Both the position numbers and the translations under genes were made by a program. A stretch of 64,000 bases of DNA from Exiguobacterium sp. s146 (GTDB taxonomy: Bacteria > Bacillota > Bacilli > Exiguobacteriales > Exiguobacteriaceae), in contig NZ_JACSMA010000001.1 in assembly GCF_018618415.1 (NCBI RefSeq), positions 186,001 to 250,000 on the forward strand, in the 5' to 3' direction. Of the stretch, positions 1-7,994 are shown piece after piece; the stretch's first letter is position 1; each line of letters opens with the position of its first letter. Under the pieces are notes generated by a model, which was not told where the DNA came from, did not search any database, and saw only the letters and a list, made by a program, of their open reading frames with translations.

Positions 1-1185
1 AACATTTACGATGTGACGAACACGTATCTTCTCTCGCCGGTCGGAACCGTATTTTTAAACTTGATTAAAATGCTAGTCGTCCCAATCGTCTTCTTCTCGA
101 TCATTCTTGGCGTCATGGGTCTCGGGGACCCGAAAGAACTTGGACGCGTCGGTACGAAATCATTGCTCTTCTTCTTGACGACAACGGCCATCGCTATTGT
201 GTTGGCTCTCGGTGTCGCTCAAATCATCAAGCCAGGAGATCGTGGGGACTTCCCGACGACAGGTCTTGAGTTCGATGCATCAGGTTCGGAAGAGTCGTCG
301 AACATCGTGCAGACGTTCGTCAACATGATTCCGACGAACCCGGTCCAAGCGCTCGCCGAAGGCAACATGCTTCAAATCATCGTCTTCGCGGCACTAATCG
401 GATTCGCAATGATTGCGCTCGGTGAAAAAGCACGCACATGGCGCCGATTCGTCAAACAAGGCGATCGCATCATGATGTACTTGATTCATTTGGTCATGAA
501 GCTCGCGCCATACGGTGCGTTCGCCTTGATCGCCTCGGCCATCGGTGGCATCGGCCTCGACGCCGTCTACGCGATGGGTTGGTACATGTTCGCCGTCGTC
601 TTGACGCTGTTCTTGCACTCGGTCGTTGTGTACGGTGGCGCAGTAGCGTTAATCGGAAAAATGAATCCGATTTTCTTCTTTAAAAACTTCTACGAGGCGA
701 TGACATTCGCATTCTCGACATCGTCGTCGAACGCGACGTTACCGGTCTCGATGGAAGTGGCTCAGACGAAGCTCGGCGTCCCGCGCTCGATCTCGTCATT
801 CGTCCAACCGCTCGGTGCAACGGTCAACATGGACGGGACGGCCATCATGCAAGGGGTCGCGACGATTTTCATCGCCCAAGTGTTCAACGCTGATTTGACG
901 ATCACCGAGCTTGCGACGGTCGTCATCACTGCGGTACTCGCCTCAATCGGGACGGCGGGCGTACCAGGTGTCGGACTTGTCATGCTCGCGCTCGTCTTAC
1001 AATCCGTCAACTTACCGGTCGAAGGGATTGCCCTGATCATCGGTGTCGACCGTGTCCTCGATATGCTCCGGACGTCGGTCAACATTACAGGTGACGCCGC
1101 GTGTGCGGTCGTCGTCTCGAAACTCGAAGAGAAGCATCTTCCTGCCGTCGACGAAGACTCGTGGGATGAAGTGGACGCAAAATAA
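1..1185 (+). CDS. Dicarboxylate/amino acid:cation symporter (DAACS family), 5' end outside window
   Basis: Secondary sodium- or proton-coupled carrier for C4-dicarboxylates or acidic amino acids, in the cytoplasmic membrane. The frame is open from base 1, so the gene starts upstream; the GTG at 13 is internal. About 394 residues are visible against roughly 410-430 for the family, so only the first part of TM1 is missing. Seen: the serine-rich re-entrant loop (FAFSTSSSNATLPVS), the substrate-site region with NMDGTAIMQG, and the C-terminal VDRVLDMLRTSVNITGDA motif with the Asp and Asn that bind substrate and sodium. A strong terminator follows at once, so it ends its transcription unit. The substrate cannot be decided from sequence. 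Confidence 0.9.
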   Translation, partial: NIYDVTNTYLLSPVGTVFLNLIKMLVVPIVFFSIILGVMGLGDPKELGRVGTKSLLFFLTTTAIAIVLALGVAQIIKPGDRGDFPTTGLEFDASGSEESSNIVQTFVNMIPTNPVQALAEGNMLQIIVFAALIGFAMIALGEKARTWRRFVKQGDRIMMYLIHLVMKLAPYGAFALIASAIGGIGLDAVYAMGWYMFAVVLTLFLHSVVVYGGAVALIGKMNPIFFFKNFYEAMTFAFSTSSSNATLPVSMEVAQTKLGVPRSISSFVQPLGATVNMDGTAIMQGVATIFIAQVFNADLTITELATVVITAVLASIGTAGVPGVGLVMLALVLQSVNLPVEGIALIIGVDRVLDMLRTSVNITGDAACAVVVSKLEEKHLPAVDEDSWDEVDAK

Positions 1186-1189
1186 TCTA

Positions 1190-1223
1190 AAGGCTGACCC
1201 GGTTCATACCGGGCCAGCCTTTT
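1190..1223 (+). terminator. Intrinsic terminator after the symporter
   Basis: A 14-bp stem with one mismatch (AAGGCTGACCCGGT pairing with ACCGGGCCAGCCTT) followed by a short T run lies 4 bases after the symporter stop codon. Confidence 0.8.
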
Positions 1224-1246
1224 CAAATGAAGTGAGGGTTTAACGA

Positions 1247-1780
1247 ATGGAATGGGAAGTTCTGCCGATCCCGCTGTTTATCGTGGTCAGCATCATCTTG
1301 AACAGCATCATCGCCATCGCCGGTGTGTTACCGAGCGCGTTTTTGACGGCGCTGAACGTCCAGATTCTAGGCTTCGGACCGGGTGTCGCCGTCTCGATTG
1401 TCGGTGAGGCGTTCGGAGCCGTGCTCAGCTTCATCCTGTATCGCCGGGCGCTCCATCGCTACACGTCACCGGACGGGAAGCAGCTGCGGCGTCTCCGTGA
1501 GGCGGAAGGCGTCGAGGCGTGGTTCCTTGTCCTCGGTCTCCGGCTGTTGCCGTTCGTGCCGTCCGGACTCGTCACGCTGTCAGCCGCGTTCAGCCGGATG
1601 TCGCTCCCGTCGTTCGCCATGGCGAGCACGGTGGGGAAGGTCCCGGCGCTCTTGATGGAGGCGCTCGCCGTCACGGCCGTCCTGACCGTGGCGAGCGGTT
1701 GGCAACTCGTTCTCGTCGCCGTTCTCGCCGTTTTATACGTCGTGTGGCGTTTGTCTCAGAGGAGCGGCGAGAAAATATGA
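1247..1780 (+). CDS. Small VTT-domain (TVP38/DedA-like) membrane protein
   Basis: A 177-residue membrane protein with about five hydrophobic segments. The core reads as a VTT/SNARE-associated domain: FGPGVAVSIVGEAFGAVLSF around residues 44-63, then LRLLPFVPSGLVTLSAAFSRM, a typical re-entrant region, around 98-118. Members of this family are envelope-homeostasis proteins, some with lipid scramblase or flippase activity; the role here is not known. A GAGGG element precedes the ATG. Its 3' end overlaps the oppositely oriented cardiolipin synthase gene by 25 bases, and no terminator lies between them. A longer relative is encoded at 29355-30191. Confidence 0.75.
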   Translation: MEWEVLPIPLFIVVSIILNSIIAIAGVLPSAFLTALNVQILGFGPGVAVSIVGEAFGAVLSFILYRRALHRYTSPDGKQLRRLREAEGVEAWFLVLGLRLLPFVPSGLVTLSAAFSRMSLPSFAMASTVGKVPALLMEALAVTAVLTVASGWQLVLVAVLAVLYVVWRLSQRSGEKI

Positions 1781-3285
1781 CAGAACGCTTCGACGAAGCG
1801 TTTGCCGTTCGACTTTTTGCGCATCATCGACCAGTCGACGAGAATCGATTCATCGAAGTCGTTCAAGAACGCTTCGTGCAACTCTTGAATGGATGACGTC
1901 TCGAATTGGGCGATGGTCATCTCATGGTTCAAATACATGCTCCGAAAATCAAAGTTAGCCGTCCCGACGAGCGCAATCTTGCGATCGATGAGGACGGTTT
2001 TTGCATGGATGAAATGACGATTGTATTTATAAATCCGGATATTCCGTTTGAGCAATTGCTCGAAATAATACTCGGTCGCATGAAAGCTGAACCATTCGTC
2101 TCCTTTTCCAGGCACGACGATACGGACGTCGATGCCCCGTTTGCCGGCGACTTCCAATAGTGCGAGCATTTCGGGCGGGGGAATCAAGTAAGGGGTCGTC
2201 ATCCAAATCGACTCCTTCGCCTCCATCAACAGGGCCATGAGTCCATCCCGAATCGTCACGTCTTTCCCAGGAGACGTGACGAGCAGCTGCGTCGCCCCAT
2301 TTGCTTGTTGCGGCTCATGAATAAAGTATTCCGGCAAGTGTTTGCTGTCGGCAAATAAGTCCCACGTCTCTTTGTCGTCCTCATGGCCGGCATATAGCCA
2401 ATTCTCGACGAACAGGCGCTGCAGTTCGCGGACGAGCGGCCCTTCGAGGCGCAGGTGCGTATCGCGCCAAAAGCCAAGTTTTTTATTGTTACCTAGATAT
2501 TCATCACCTACGTTCAGGCCACCCGTATAAGCGATCCGTCCGTCGATGACGATCAACTTCTGATGGTTACGGAAGTTGGCGTTAAACACGAGGAGCGGAT
2601 GGACGACCGGGTCGAACGCTTGGACGTGGACACGGGACTCGCGGAGCGGTTCGATGAAGTCTTCATTGATTTCCTGACTGCCGAGCCCGTCATATAAGAA
2701 GCGGACGGTGACGTTCTCGTTGGAGCGCTTAATCAGGGCGTCGCGAATTTTCATCGAAATCTCGTCAGTCCGGAACAGATAGTACTGGACATGGATATGA
2801 TGCGTCGCTTGCTCGATGTCGCGAAGCACCGCTTCGAACTTGGCCTCCCCGTTGACGAGCAGTTTCGTCGACGTGTGGCCGTCCGCACCGGTCGCCCCAA
2901 GTTTTTCGAGCGTGCGCGTGAGCGGGTAATGATCGGACACGTCGTTGGACGTCTCGATGCGTTCTCCTTCAATCGCTTGCCGGAACATGCGAATCTCTGT
3001 CGAGGTTCGTTTAATCCGGCGATGGCGTCGCGGCGTCCGCCCGAATAAGACCCAGGCGAGAGCGCCGAGGAACGGGATGAACAGGACGGCGAGTAGCCAA
3101 GCGAGTTTGGCCTGGGGTTGGACCTGGTCGAACAAAATATGCCAGCCGACGAAGAGCGGCGCCACAATCGCGAGACCGATCAGGAATGGAATCAATCCGT
3201 CCACGGAATAGAGGACGAGGAGAAGGAGGAGGCCGAGTACAATCATGGTGAGGAGTTGCCAGACGCGTCGTTTCAACACGTACAC
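1756..3285 (-). CDS. cls: Cardiolipin synthase, two-HKD phospholipase D family
   Basis: Makes cardiolipin from two phosphatidylglycerol molecules at the membrane. The 509-residue length is normal for bacterial ClsA types. Two N-terminal TM segments (about residues 9-55) are followed by two PLD domains with intact catalytic motifs: HQKLIVIDGRIAYTGG near residue 240 and HAKTVLIDRKIALVGTANFD near residue 425, both HxKx4D. The minus-strand gene converges on the VTT protein gene with overlapping 3' ends. In B. subtilis the equivalent ywiE sits in the same broad chromosomal region, which supports synteny. Confidence 0.95.
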   Translation of the reverse strand: MYVLKRRVWQLLTMIVLGLLLLLVLYSVDGLIPFLIGLAIVAPLFVGWHILFDQVQPQAKLAWLLAVLFIPFLGALAWVLFGRTPRRHRRIKRTSTEIRMFRQAIEGERIETSNDVSDHYPLTRTLEKLGATGADGHTSTKLLVNGEAKFEAVLRDIEQATHHIHVQYYLFRTDEISMKIRDALIKRSNENVTVRFLYDGLGSQEINEDFIEPLRESRVHVQAFDPVVHPLLVFNANFRNHQKLIVIDGRIAYTGGLNVGDEYLGNNKKLGFWRDTHLRLEGPLVRELQRLFVENWLYAGHEDDKETWDLFADSKHLPEYFIHEPQQANGATQLLVTSPGKDVTIRDGLMALLMEAKESIWMTTPYLIPPPEMLALLEVAGKRGIDVRIVVPGKGDEWFSFHATEYYFEQLLKRNIRIYKYNRHFIHAKTVLIDRKIALVGTANFDFRSMYLNHEMTIAQFETSSIQELHEAFLNDFDESILVDWSMMRKKSNGKRFVEAFCHIFSPLL

Positions 3286-3351
3286 CTTCTTTCTGTTCAG
3301 TTGTCATCACTGAATGAATTCCACCGTTTACACGTTCTTAATCTAAAAAAC

Positions 3352-3376
3352 GTTTCATTGTGAGAGGCTAGGGAAT
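3352..3376 (+). promoter_or_regulatory. Possible SigB-type promoter for the small lipoprotein gene
   Basis: GTTTCA, 13-base spacer, GGGAAT. This resembles the general-stress sigma-B consensus (GTTTAA-N12..14-GGGTAT) and lies about 40 bases before the ATG at 3418. It is only a motif match; no SigA promoter of comparable quality was seen there. Confidence 0.35.
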
Positions 3377-3417
3377 TATCGTTACTGTACGACACAATGT
3401 AAAAAGGGGTGTTTGAT

Positions 3418-3558
3418 ATGAAGAAGAAGGGTGCATTGGCCGCGTCGCTCTTGGCGACAGGCATCATTCTCGGGGCTTGCGGGGGAGCAGACGAAGAACC
3501 GATGAATAACGATGATACAGAAATGCAAGAAGATATGGATGAAGAGGAAGACGATTAA
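3418..3558 (+). CDS. Small acidic lipoprotein, 46 aa
   Basis: A 46-residue predicted lipoprotein. A KKK-charged start and a hydrophobic stretch lead to the lipobox LGAC at residues 18-21, where signal peptidase II would cleave before Cys21. The mature part is about 26 residues, nearly all Asp, Glu, Asn and Gln, ending EEEDD. AAAAGGGGT precedes the ATG at good spacing. It stands alone between divergent cls and convergent EAL genes and ends in a hairpin terminator. The function is unknown. Similar tiny DE-rich lipoproteins are common in Bacillales and may act as anionic surface decoys or metal binders, but nothing here proves it. Confidence 0.7.
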   Translation: MKKKGALAASLLATGIILGACGGADEEPMNNDDTEMQEDMDEEEDD

Positions 3559-3564
3559 AAAAAC

Positions 3565-3590
3565 GGCCTAGAGCGATTGCTCTAGGCCTT
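3565..3590. terminator. Bidirectional terminator between lipoprotein and EAL genes
   Basis: A 10-bp perfect stem GGCCTAGAGC / GCTCTAGGCC with loop GATT. On the minus strand it is followed by a run of T residues, so it fits the EAL gene especially well. Confidence 0.75.
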
Positions 3591-3597
3591 CATTGCG

Positions 3598-4518
3598 TCA
3601 AAGCGAATAGGGGGACGGTTTACCAAAGTAATAGCCTTGGGCGAGGTCGAAGCCGAGTTCACGACAGACGTCGACTTCTTCGGCGCGTTCGATGCCTTCG
3701 GCGAGAATCGTGATGCCCATCGATTTGGTCAATTGACGTACATTTTTCAAGAATGCCCGTTTTTCGGCATCTTGGTCACAAAACGAGATGTAGGACCGAT
3801 CGATTTTGACATAGTCCGGTTCGAGCCGTTTCAACATATCGAGCGTCGAGAAGCCCGCCCCGACGTCGTCGAGGGCGACTTTCATGCCGCGCTTCTTATA
3901 TGTAGAGAAGACGTGTTGCAAGTGGGCGACATCCTGTACTTTCTCCGTCTCGACGACCTCGAAGATGAAGCGGTCAGGACTGAGTTCGTATTGGTCGATA
4001 ATTTCGAATGTATGCTGGAGGCAGTAGTCCGGATTGTAAATCGTCGACGGCAAGAAGTTGATGAACGTCTTCTCGTGCGGGGCGACGGCATGATGTGTCG
4101 CTTTAATCGCCTCGGCGCGGGCACGCTGATCGAGCTTCGAGTGCAGACCGAACCGGTTGGCCGCGCGGAACAGTTCGCCAGGTGAGATGTTGTTCCGACT
4201 GCGAAGCAACGCCTCATAACCGAACCGTTCGCCCGTGTCGAGATGGACGATTGGTTGCAAGTGACTTTCGAAGTCACCGTGTTGAATGAGTTCGATCGTA
4301 TCCCGGTTGGCGATTTGTTCAAGCAGATTCTGCGCCGAAATGATGGCAGTTTGGCGCTTCGTCGTCAAATCGACGCAGTACACATCGTCTTCAACGGAGG
4401 TGAGACGCTCGGTCAATTCGTCAAAGGAATCGTATGGATGCGATTGTTCATTGACGACGACCAGACCCCGTTCAAAGAAAGGGATGTTCGTGGAGCAGGC
4501 AGTACACGGAGACCACAT
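3598..4518 (-). CDS. EAL-domain cyclic-di-GMP phosphodiesterase
   Basis: Predicted to hydrolyse c-di-GMP to pGpG. The 306-residue protein has an N-terminal part of about 70 residues starting with CTAC (a CxxC pair at residues 5-8, possibly metal binding), then a full EAL domain. Metal and catalytic residues are intact: YEALLR (EAL motif) near 100, FINFLPS Asn, EVVETE Glu, DDVGAGFS loop with two Asp, YVKID Lys, EGIE Glu, and QGYYFGKP. It should therefore be active rather than a degenerate receptor. It is cytosolic, with no TM segment and no GGDEF domain. GGAG lies upstream of the ATG on the minus strand. The target process (biofilm, motility) is inferred only. Confidence 0.9.
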   Translation of the reverse strand: MWSPCTACSTNIPFFERGLVVVNEQSHPYDSFDELTERLTSVEDDVYCVDLTTKRQTAIISAQNLLEQIANRDTIELIQHGDFESHLQPIVHLDTGERFGYEALLRSRNNISPGELFRAANRFGLHSKLDQRARAEAIKATHHAVAPHEKTFINFLPSTIYNPDYCLQHTFEIIDQYELSPDRFIFEVVETEKVQDVAHLQHVFSTYKKRGMKVALDDVGAGFSTLDMLKRLEPDYVKIDRSYISFCDQDAEKRAFLKNVRQLTKSMGITILAEGIERAEEVDVCRELGFDLAQGYYFGKPSPYSL

Positions 4519-4559
4519 AGGATCACTCCTTTCAGATGATGAAATACTCTGTCTCTAGT

Positions 4560-4588
4560 TTATCGGATAAAACTCACATAAAACTCAC
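4560..4588 (-). promoter_or_regulatory. SigD-like -10 and tandem 11-bp direct repeat upstream of the EAL gene
   Basis: On the minus strand TCCGATAA (4560-4567) matches the motility sigma factor -10 (GCCGATAA) at 7 of 8 positions. Immediately upstream, TGTGAGTTTTA-type 11-mers occur twice head to tail (plus-strand ATAAAACTCAC at 4567-4577 and 4578-4588). One-turn spacing suggests a regulator site. No convincing SigD -35 was seen. Confidence 0.3.
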
Positions 4589-4722
4589 ACATCGGGGCAA
4601 ATAAATAAAAAAATCGTGCAAAATGCGGGCAGTTTTTGTATACTTCCTATCGTATGAATAAGAAGCGCCTCAAAACGCCACTCGCATACGAACAACTTTT
4701 TAATCAGAAAGGGGTTCTATCG

Positions 4723-5562
4723 ATGGACCAAAAATTAAAATTATGGTTTACGGAGCACCAGACAGAAGATTACGGAATCACGTTCCGTGTAAACCACGTT
4801 TATGAGAGCGAACAAACGGAGTTTCAACGACTAGAGATGGTCGAAACGGACGAGTTCGGAACAATGTTGTTGCTTGACGGAATGGTCATGACGACGGATA
4901 AGGACGAATTCGTCTATCACGAAATGGTGGCTCACGTCCCACTCTTTACACACCCGAATCCGAAGCACGTGCTCGTGGTCGGCGGCGGAGACGGCGGCGT
5001 CATCCGTGAGATTATGAAACACCCATCAGTCGAAAAAGCAGTTCTCGTCGACATCGACGGGAAAGTCATTGAATATTCGAAGAAATACTTACCAAATATC
5101 GCAGGCGAGCTCGACAACCCGCGCGTCGAAGTCATCGTCGGCGACGGCTTCATGCATATCGCCGAGTCTGAGAACGAGTACGATGTCATCATGGTCGACT
5201 CGACAGAACCGGTCGGCCCAGCGGCCAACTTGTTCACGAAAGGATTCTACGCTGGCATCTCGAGAGCGCTCAAAGCCGATGGCATCTTCGTCGCACAGAC
5301 GGACAACCCATGGTTCACGCCAGAGCTCATTCAAACGGTCCAACGTGACGTGAAAGAGATCTTCCCGATTACGAAGCTCTACACGGCGAACGTACCAACG
5401 TACCCGAGCGGCATGTGGACGTTCACAATCGGTTCGAAGCAGTACGACCCGGAAGCAGTGGCACCGGAGCGGTTCCATGACATCGAGACGAAGTACTATA
5501 CGCCGAAGCTTCACAACGCGGCCTTCGTGCTTCCGAAATTCGTGGAGGACTTGACGAAATGA
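4723..5562 (+). CDS. speE: Spermidine synthase
   Basis: Transfers the aminopropyl group from decarboxylated S-adenosylmethionine to putrescine. 279 residues, like B. subtilis SpeE. Seen: the nucleotide-binding loop [11 protein letters not shown] near residues 87-97, the VDID motif, the gate region with [10 protein letters not shown] (catalytic Asp) near 160, and Gln/Asp in AQTDNPW. The ATG at 4723 is chosen because AAAGGGGT lies 8 bases upstream and the protein then begins like the family. The in-frame TTG start at 4636 would sit inside the likely promoter (-10 TATACT at 4639). The gene overlaps speB by ATGA, so the two are translationally coupled. Confidence 0.97.
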   Translation: MDQKLKLWFTEHQTEDYGITFRVNHVYESEQTEFQRLEMVETDEFGTMLLLDGMVMTTDKDEFVYHEMVAHVPLFTHPNPKHVLVVGGGDGGVIREIMKHPSVEKAVLVDIDGKVIEYSKKYLPNIAGELDNPRVEVIVGDGFMHIAESENEYDVIMVDSTEPVGPAANLFTKGFYAGISRALKADGIFVAQTDNPWFTPELIQTVQRDVKEIFPITKLYTANVPTYPSGMWTFTIGSKQYDPEAVAPERFHDIETKYYTPKLHNAAFVLPKFVEDLTK

Positions 5563-6440
5563 TTAAACGTTTCGATGAAGCCTACTCAGGCAAAGTGTTC
5601 ATCGCGAGCCTGCCAGAAGTGACGGACGCGAAGACGGTCCTTTACGGGATGCCGATGGACTGGACGGTCAGTTTCCGTCCGGGTTCACGTTTCGGCCCGA
5701 ACCGAATCCGTGAAGTCTCAATCGGTCTTGAAGAATATAGCCCGTACTTGGACGGAGACTTGAGTGAAGCCGCCGTCTATGACGCCGGGGACATCCCGCT
5801 TCCGTTCGGGAACGCCCAAAAATCGCTCGATATGATCGAGTCGTTCGTCAAGGACGTCATCCAAGCAGGCAAGTTCCCGCTCGGTATGGGTGGGGAGCAC
5901 CTCGTCACTTGGCCGGTCATCAAAGCGATGCATGACGCGTACGGCGATGATTTCGTCATTCTTCACTTCGATGCGCACACGGACCTCCGTGACGAATACG
6001 AAGGCGAGCCGTTGTCGCACTCGACACCGCTCAAAAAAGCGGCCAACTTGATTGGACCATCGAACTGCTACTCGTTCGGGATTCGTTCTGGGATGAAGGA
6101 AGAGTTCGACTGGGTCAAAGAAGTTGGCTATAACATGTATAAATATGAAGTGATCGAACCGCTCAAACGCGTGTTGCCGACGCTCGCCGGGAAGAAAGTG
6201 TACGTCACGATCGACATCGACGTCCTCGACCCATCGGCAGCACCGGGAACGGGTACGCAAGAGATCGGCGGTATCACGACGAAGGAATTGCTTGAAGCGG
6301 TCCACGCCATCGCGAACGCTGACGTCGACGTCATCGGGGCCGACCTCGTCGAAGTGTCACCGGCGTACGATCAGTCGGACATGACGGCCATCGCCGCCGC
6401 GAAGATTCTTCGCGAGATGATGATTGGGTTCGTGAAGTAA
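5559..6440 (+). CDS. speB: Agmatinase, ureohydrolase family
   Basis: Hydrolyses agmatine to putrescine and urea, supplying the substrate for SpeE. 293 residues with the manganese ligands of the ureohydrolase fold: GGEHLVTW (His), [12 protein letters not shown] (two Asp and His), SFGIRSG, and [17 protein letters not shown] (two Asp). It overlaps the end of speE by four bases. The pair makes spermidine from agmatine; the arginine decarboxylase is not in the window. Confidence 0.96.
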   Translation: MIKRFDEAYSGKVFIASLPEVTDAKTVLYGMPMDWTVSFRPGSRFGPNRIREVSIGLEEYSPYLDGDLSEAAVYDAGDIPLPFGNAQKSLDMIESFVKDVIQAGKFPLGMGGEHLVTWPVIKAMHDAYGDDFVILHFDAHTDLRDEYEGEPLSHSTPLKKAANLIGPSNCYSFGIRSGMKEEFDWVKEVGYNMYKYEVIEPLKRVLPTLAGKKVYVTIDIDVLDPSAAPGTGTQEIGGITTKELLEAVHAIANADVDVIGADLVEVSPAYDQSDMTAIAAAKILREMMIGFVK

Positions 6441-6442
6441 CG

Positions 6443-6811
6443 ATGCCGAAAAAAGGTCAGCTCGAGATGGAGCTGAGTGCTCGCATCACCCAATGGGAGA
6501 AAGAGTATCTCGGACGCGGTTCCTTGACGTGTAAAGCAGATTTGCTCCGCGACCTGGCGATCGTGACGCTCCAAGGCGTCTTGACCCCGGCCGAGTACGA
6601 ACTGGCCGCCAAATCGGCCGGACGCGAGCAATTGAAGAAGTACCGCAACAACCTCGTCGAATCCGGTCGGCCTCAGCTCGAGGCCATCGTGCACGACGTA
6701 CTCGGGCGGCGACTCGTCTCGCTCCATACGGACATCAGCACGAAGACAGGGGAACGCCTCATCGTCTTTCGACTCGATGCACCGTGGGAGAACGGGATTG
6801 ACAAGCCGTGA
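6443..6811 (+). CDS. DUF2294 family protein
   Basis: A 122-residue soluble protein that starts 2 bases after speB and is probably cotranscribed. The pattern LARDLAIVTLQGVLTPAEYELA, where the first letters vary, then the C-terminal block HTDISTKTGERLIVF, fits the DUF2294 family. No enzymatic motif is visible and no function can be given. The last codons contain the -35 element of the promoter for the downstream transporter, so that regulatory region is embedded in this coding sequence. Confidence 0.75.
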   Translation: MPKKGQLEMELSARITQWEKEYLGRGSLTCKADLLRDLAIVTLQGVLTPAEYELAAKSAGREQLKKYRNNLVESGRPQLEAIVHDVLGRRLVSLHTDISTKTGERLIVFRLDAPWENGIDKP

Positions 6812-6826
6812 CGACGTTTTTACACT
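6798..6826 (+). promoter_or_regulatory. SigA promoter of the SbtA-like gene
   Basis: A perfect TTGACA (6798-6803), a 17-base spacer and TACACT (6821-6826). The predicted transcript start near 6833-6835 leads straight into the structured leader. Confidence 0.7.
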
Positions 6827-6833
6827 AGAAGCA

Positions 6834-7004
6834 GAGACGGTTCAGGATGGGTGGTGCCCGCGAGACATCCCCTTCGTCCTGACCCGGAGCTGACTAACTA
6901 CACATCCGACAGTTGTCGGCTAGACGGAGCGAACATGTTCGAGCCGTCGGCATGCAGCGCACACCTTTCTTTGGTGTGCGCTTTTGTCGTCTAGGAGGAA
7001 ATGT
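6834..7004 (+). promoter_or_regulatory. Structured attenuator leader of the SbtA-like gene (candidate riboswitch)
   Basis: About 170 nt of untranslated RNA. Helices seen: GGTTCAGGA (6839-6847) with TCCTGACC (6877-6884), enclosing a GGATG/CATCC option; CCGAC (6906-6910) with GTCGG (6915-6919); GACGG (6923-6927) with CCGTC (6944-6948), holding an inner CGAAC/GTTCG; then an intrinsic terminator GCGCACACC (6957-6965) with GGTGTGCGC (6973-6981) and TTTT. GTCGG recurs at 6946-6950, so CCGAC has two mutually exclusive partners, a switch-like arrangement. AGGAGG (6993-6998) follows. I do not recognise a known riboswitch class. Confidence 0.6.
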
Positions 7005-7955
7005 ATGGAACTATTGACGTTTTTATTGACGAGCGCCCCGGTGCTCCTATTCGTGACCGGTGTGATTGCCGCTCTCGGCAAATCGAATTTACGAATCCCA
7101 GAGTCGCTCAGCATCACGCTCAACTTGTACTTACTGCTCGCCATCGGGTTGAAAGGGGGAATCGGTCTCGCCTCGGTGTCGATGGACGAGTTGGCGCTCC
7201 CGCTGGCAGTGACGCTCGTCGTCGGCATCATCTTGCCGCTCGTCGCCTTTGGAATCGGCTCGCTACTCAAATTCACGTTCCCGGAACGGATCGCCATGGC
7301 GGCCACGTTCGGCTCGGTCTCGCTCGTGACATATGTCGCCGCGACGGCCCAGCTCGAACGTCTCGGTATCGTCTATGAACCGTTCATGACGACGCTCGTC
7401 GTCGTGCTCGAGATTCCGGGTCTCGTCGTCGCGCTGTTGCTCTACAATCAGAGCCGTGTCCTCGGGATTACGGCGGCCCCGACTCAATCGCTCACGGTCA
7501 TCCGCGACAGTCTGCTCTCAAAGAGCATCCTGCTGTTGTTGGCCGGTCTCGTCGTCGGAATCGTCACACCGGATACATCAGCGCTCGAACCGTTTTTCAT
7601 CGACTTGTTCCCGGGCGTCTTGCTCTTGTTCCTGCTCAGCCTAGGCGTCAAGGTCGGTCATCAGTTGAAGGCGGTGCCGTCCTATGGCCTCAAGTTTTTA
7701 GTCATCGGCATGGCGTTTCCGCTCGTCGGGGCCGTCATCGGTTACATCGCGGCCGGGATGGCCGGACTGTCGGACGGGGGAACGATTCTCTTCATGACGC
7801 TCGCCGCGAGCGGGTCATATATCGCCGCCCCGGCCATGCTACAGGCGTCGGTACCTGAAGCGGAGCCATCGTTTTATTTGACGCTCGCCCTCGCCGTCAC
7901 GTTCCCGTTCAATCTGCTCGTCGGCATCCCGCTATTCATTTCAATCGTCACCTGA
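7005..7955 (+). CDS. SbtA-like sodium-dependent bicarbonate transporter family protein
   Basis: A 316-residue membrane protein with about ten hydrophobic segments in two inverted halves, as in the SbtA/DUF897 family. Seen: LLLAIGLKGGIGL near residue 44, GSVSLVTYVAA near 103, and the second-half counterpart LLFLLSLGVKVGH and AASGSYIAAPAM. Family members import bicarbonate with sodium, but distant ones are untested. The ATG at 7005 is chosen for its AGGAGG six bases upstream; an ATG at 7001 is in another frame. Its own promoter and attenuator leader make it an independently regulated single-gene unit. No SbtB-type PII partner is nearby. Confidence 0.8.
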   Translation: MELLTFLLTSAPVLLFVTGVIAALGKSNLRIPESLSITLNLYLLLAIGLKGGIGLASVSMDELALPLAVTLVVGIILPLVAFGIGSLLKFTFPERIAMAATFGSVSLVTYVAATAQLERLGIVYEPFMTTLVVVLEIPGLVVALLLYNQSRVLGITAAPTQSLTVIRDSLLSKSILLLLAGLVVGIVTPDTSALEPFFIDLFPGVLLLFLLSLGVKVGHQLKAVPSYGLKFLVIGMAFPLVGAVIGYIAAGMAGLSDGGTILFMTLAASGSYIAAPAMLQASVPEAEPSFYLTLALAVTFPFNLLVGIPLFISIVT

Positions 7956-7956
7956 A

Positions 7957-7993
7957 AACAGGCCCGTTCTCACGAGTTGAGACCGGGCCTGTT
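7957..7993. terminator. Bidirectional terminator between the transporter and the repeat-protein gene
   Basis: A stem AACAGGCCCG / CGGGCCTGTT, extended by a GTCTCA/TGAGAC-type inner pairing, lies between the converging genes. Confidence 0.75.
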
Positions 7994-7994
7994 G

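Noticed and set aside
4636-4722. N-terminal extension of speE to a TTG at 4636
   Set aside because: It would begin inside the probable -10 element and lacks a ribosome-binding site, whereas 4723 has a good one and matches the family start.
6845-6884. T-box antiterminator (GGGTGG..GCC.CGCG) in the SbtA leader
   Set aside because: The motif is imperfect, stands about 100 nt from the terminator instead of overlapping it, and there is no room after the promoter for a stem I with specifier loop.
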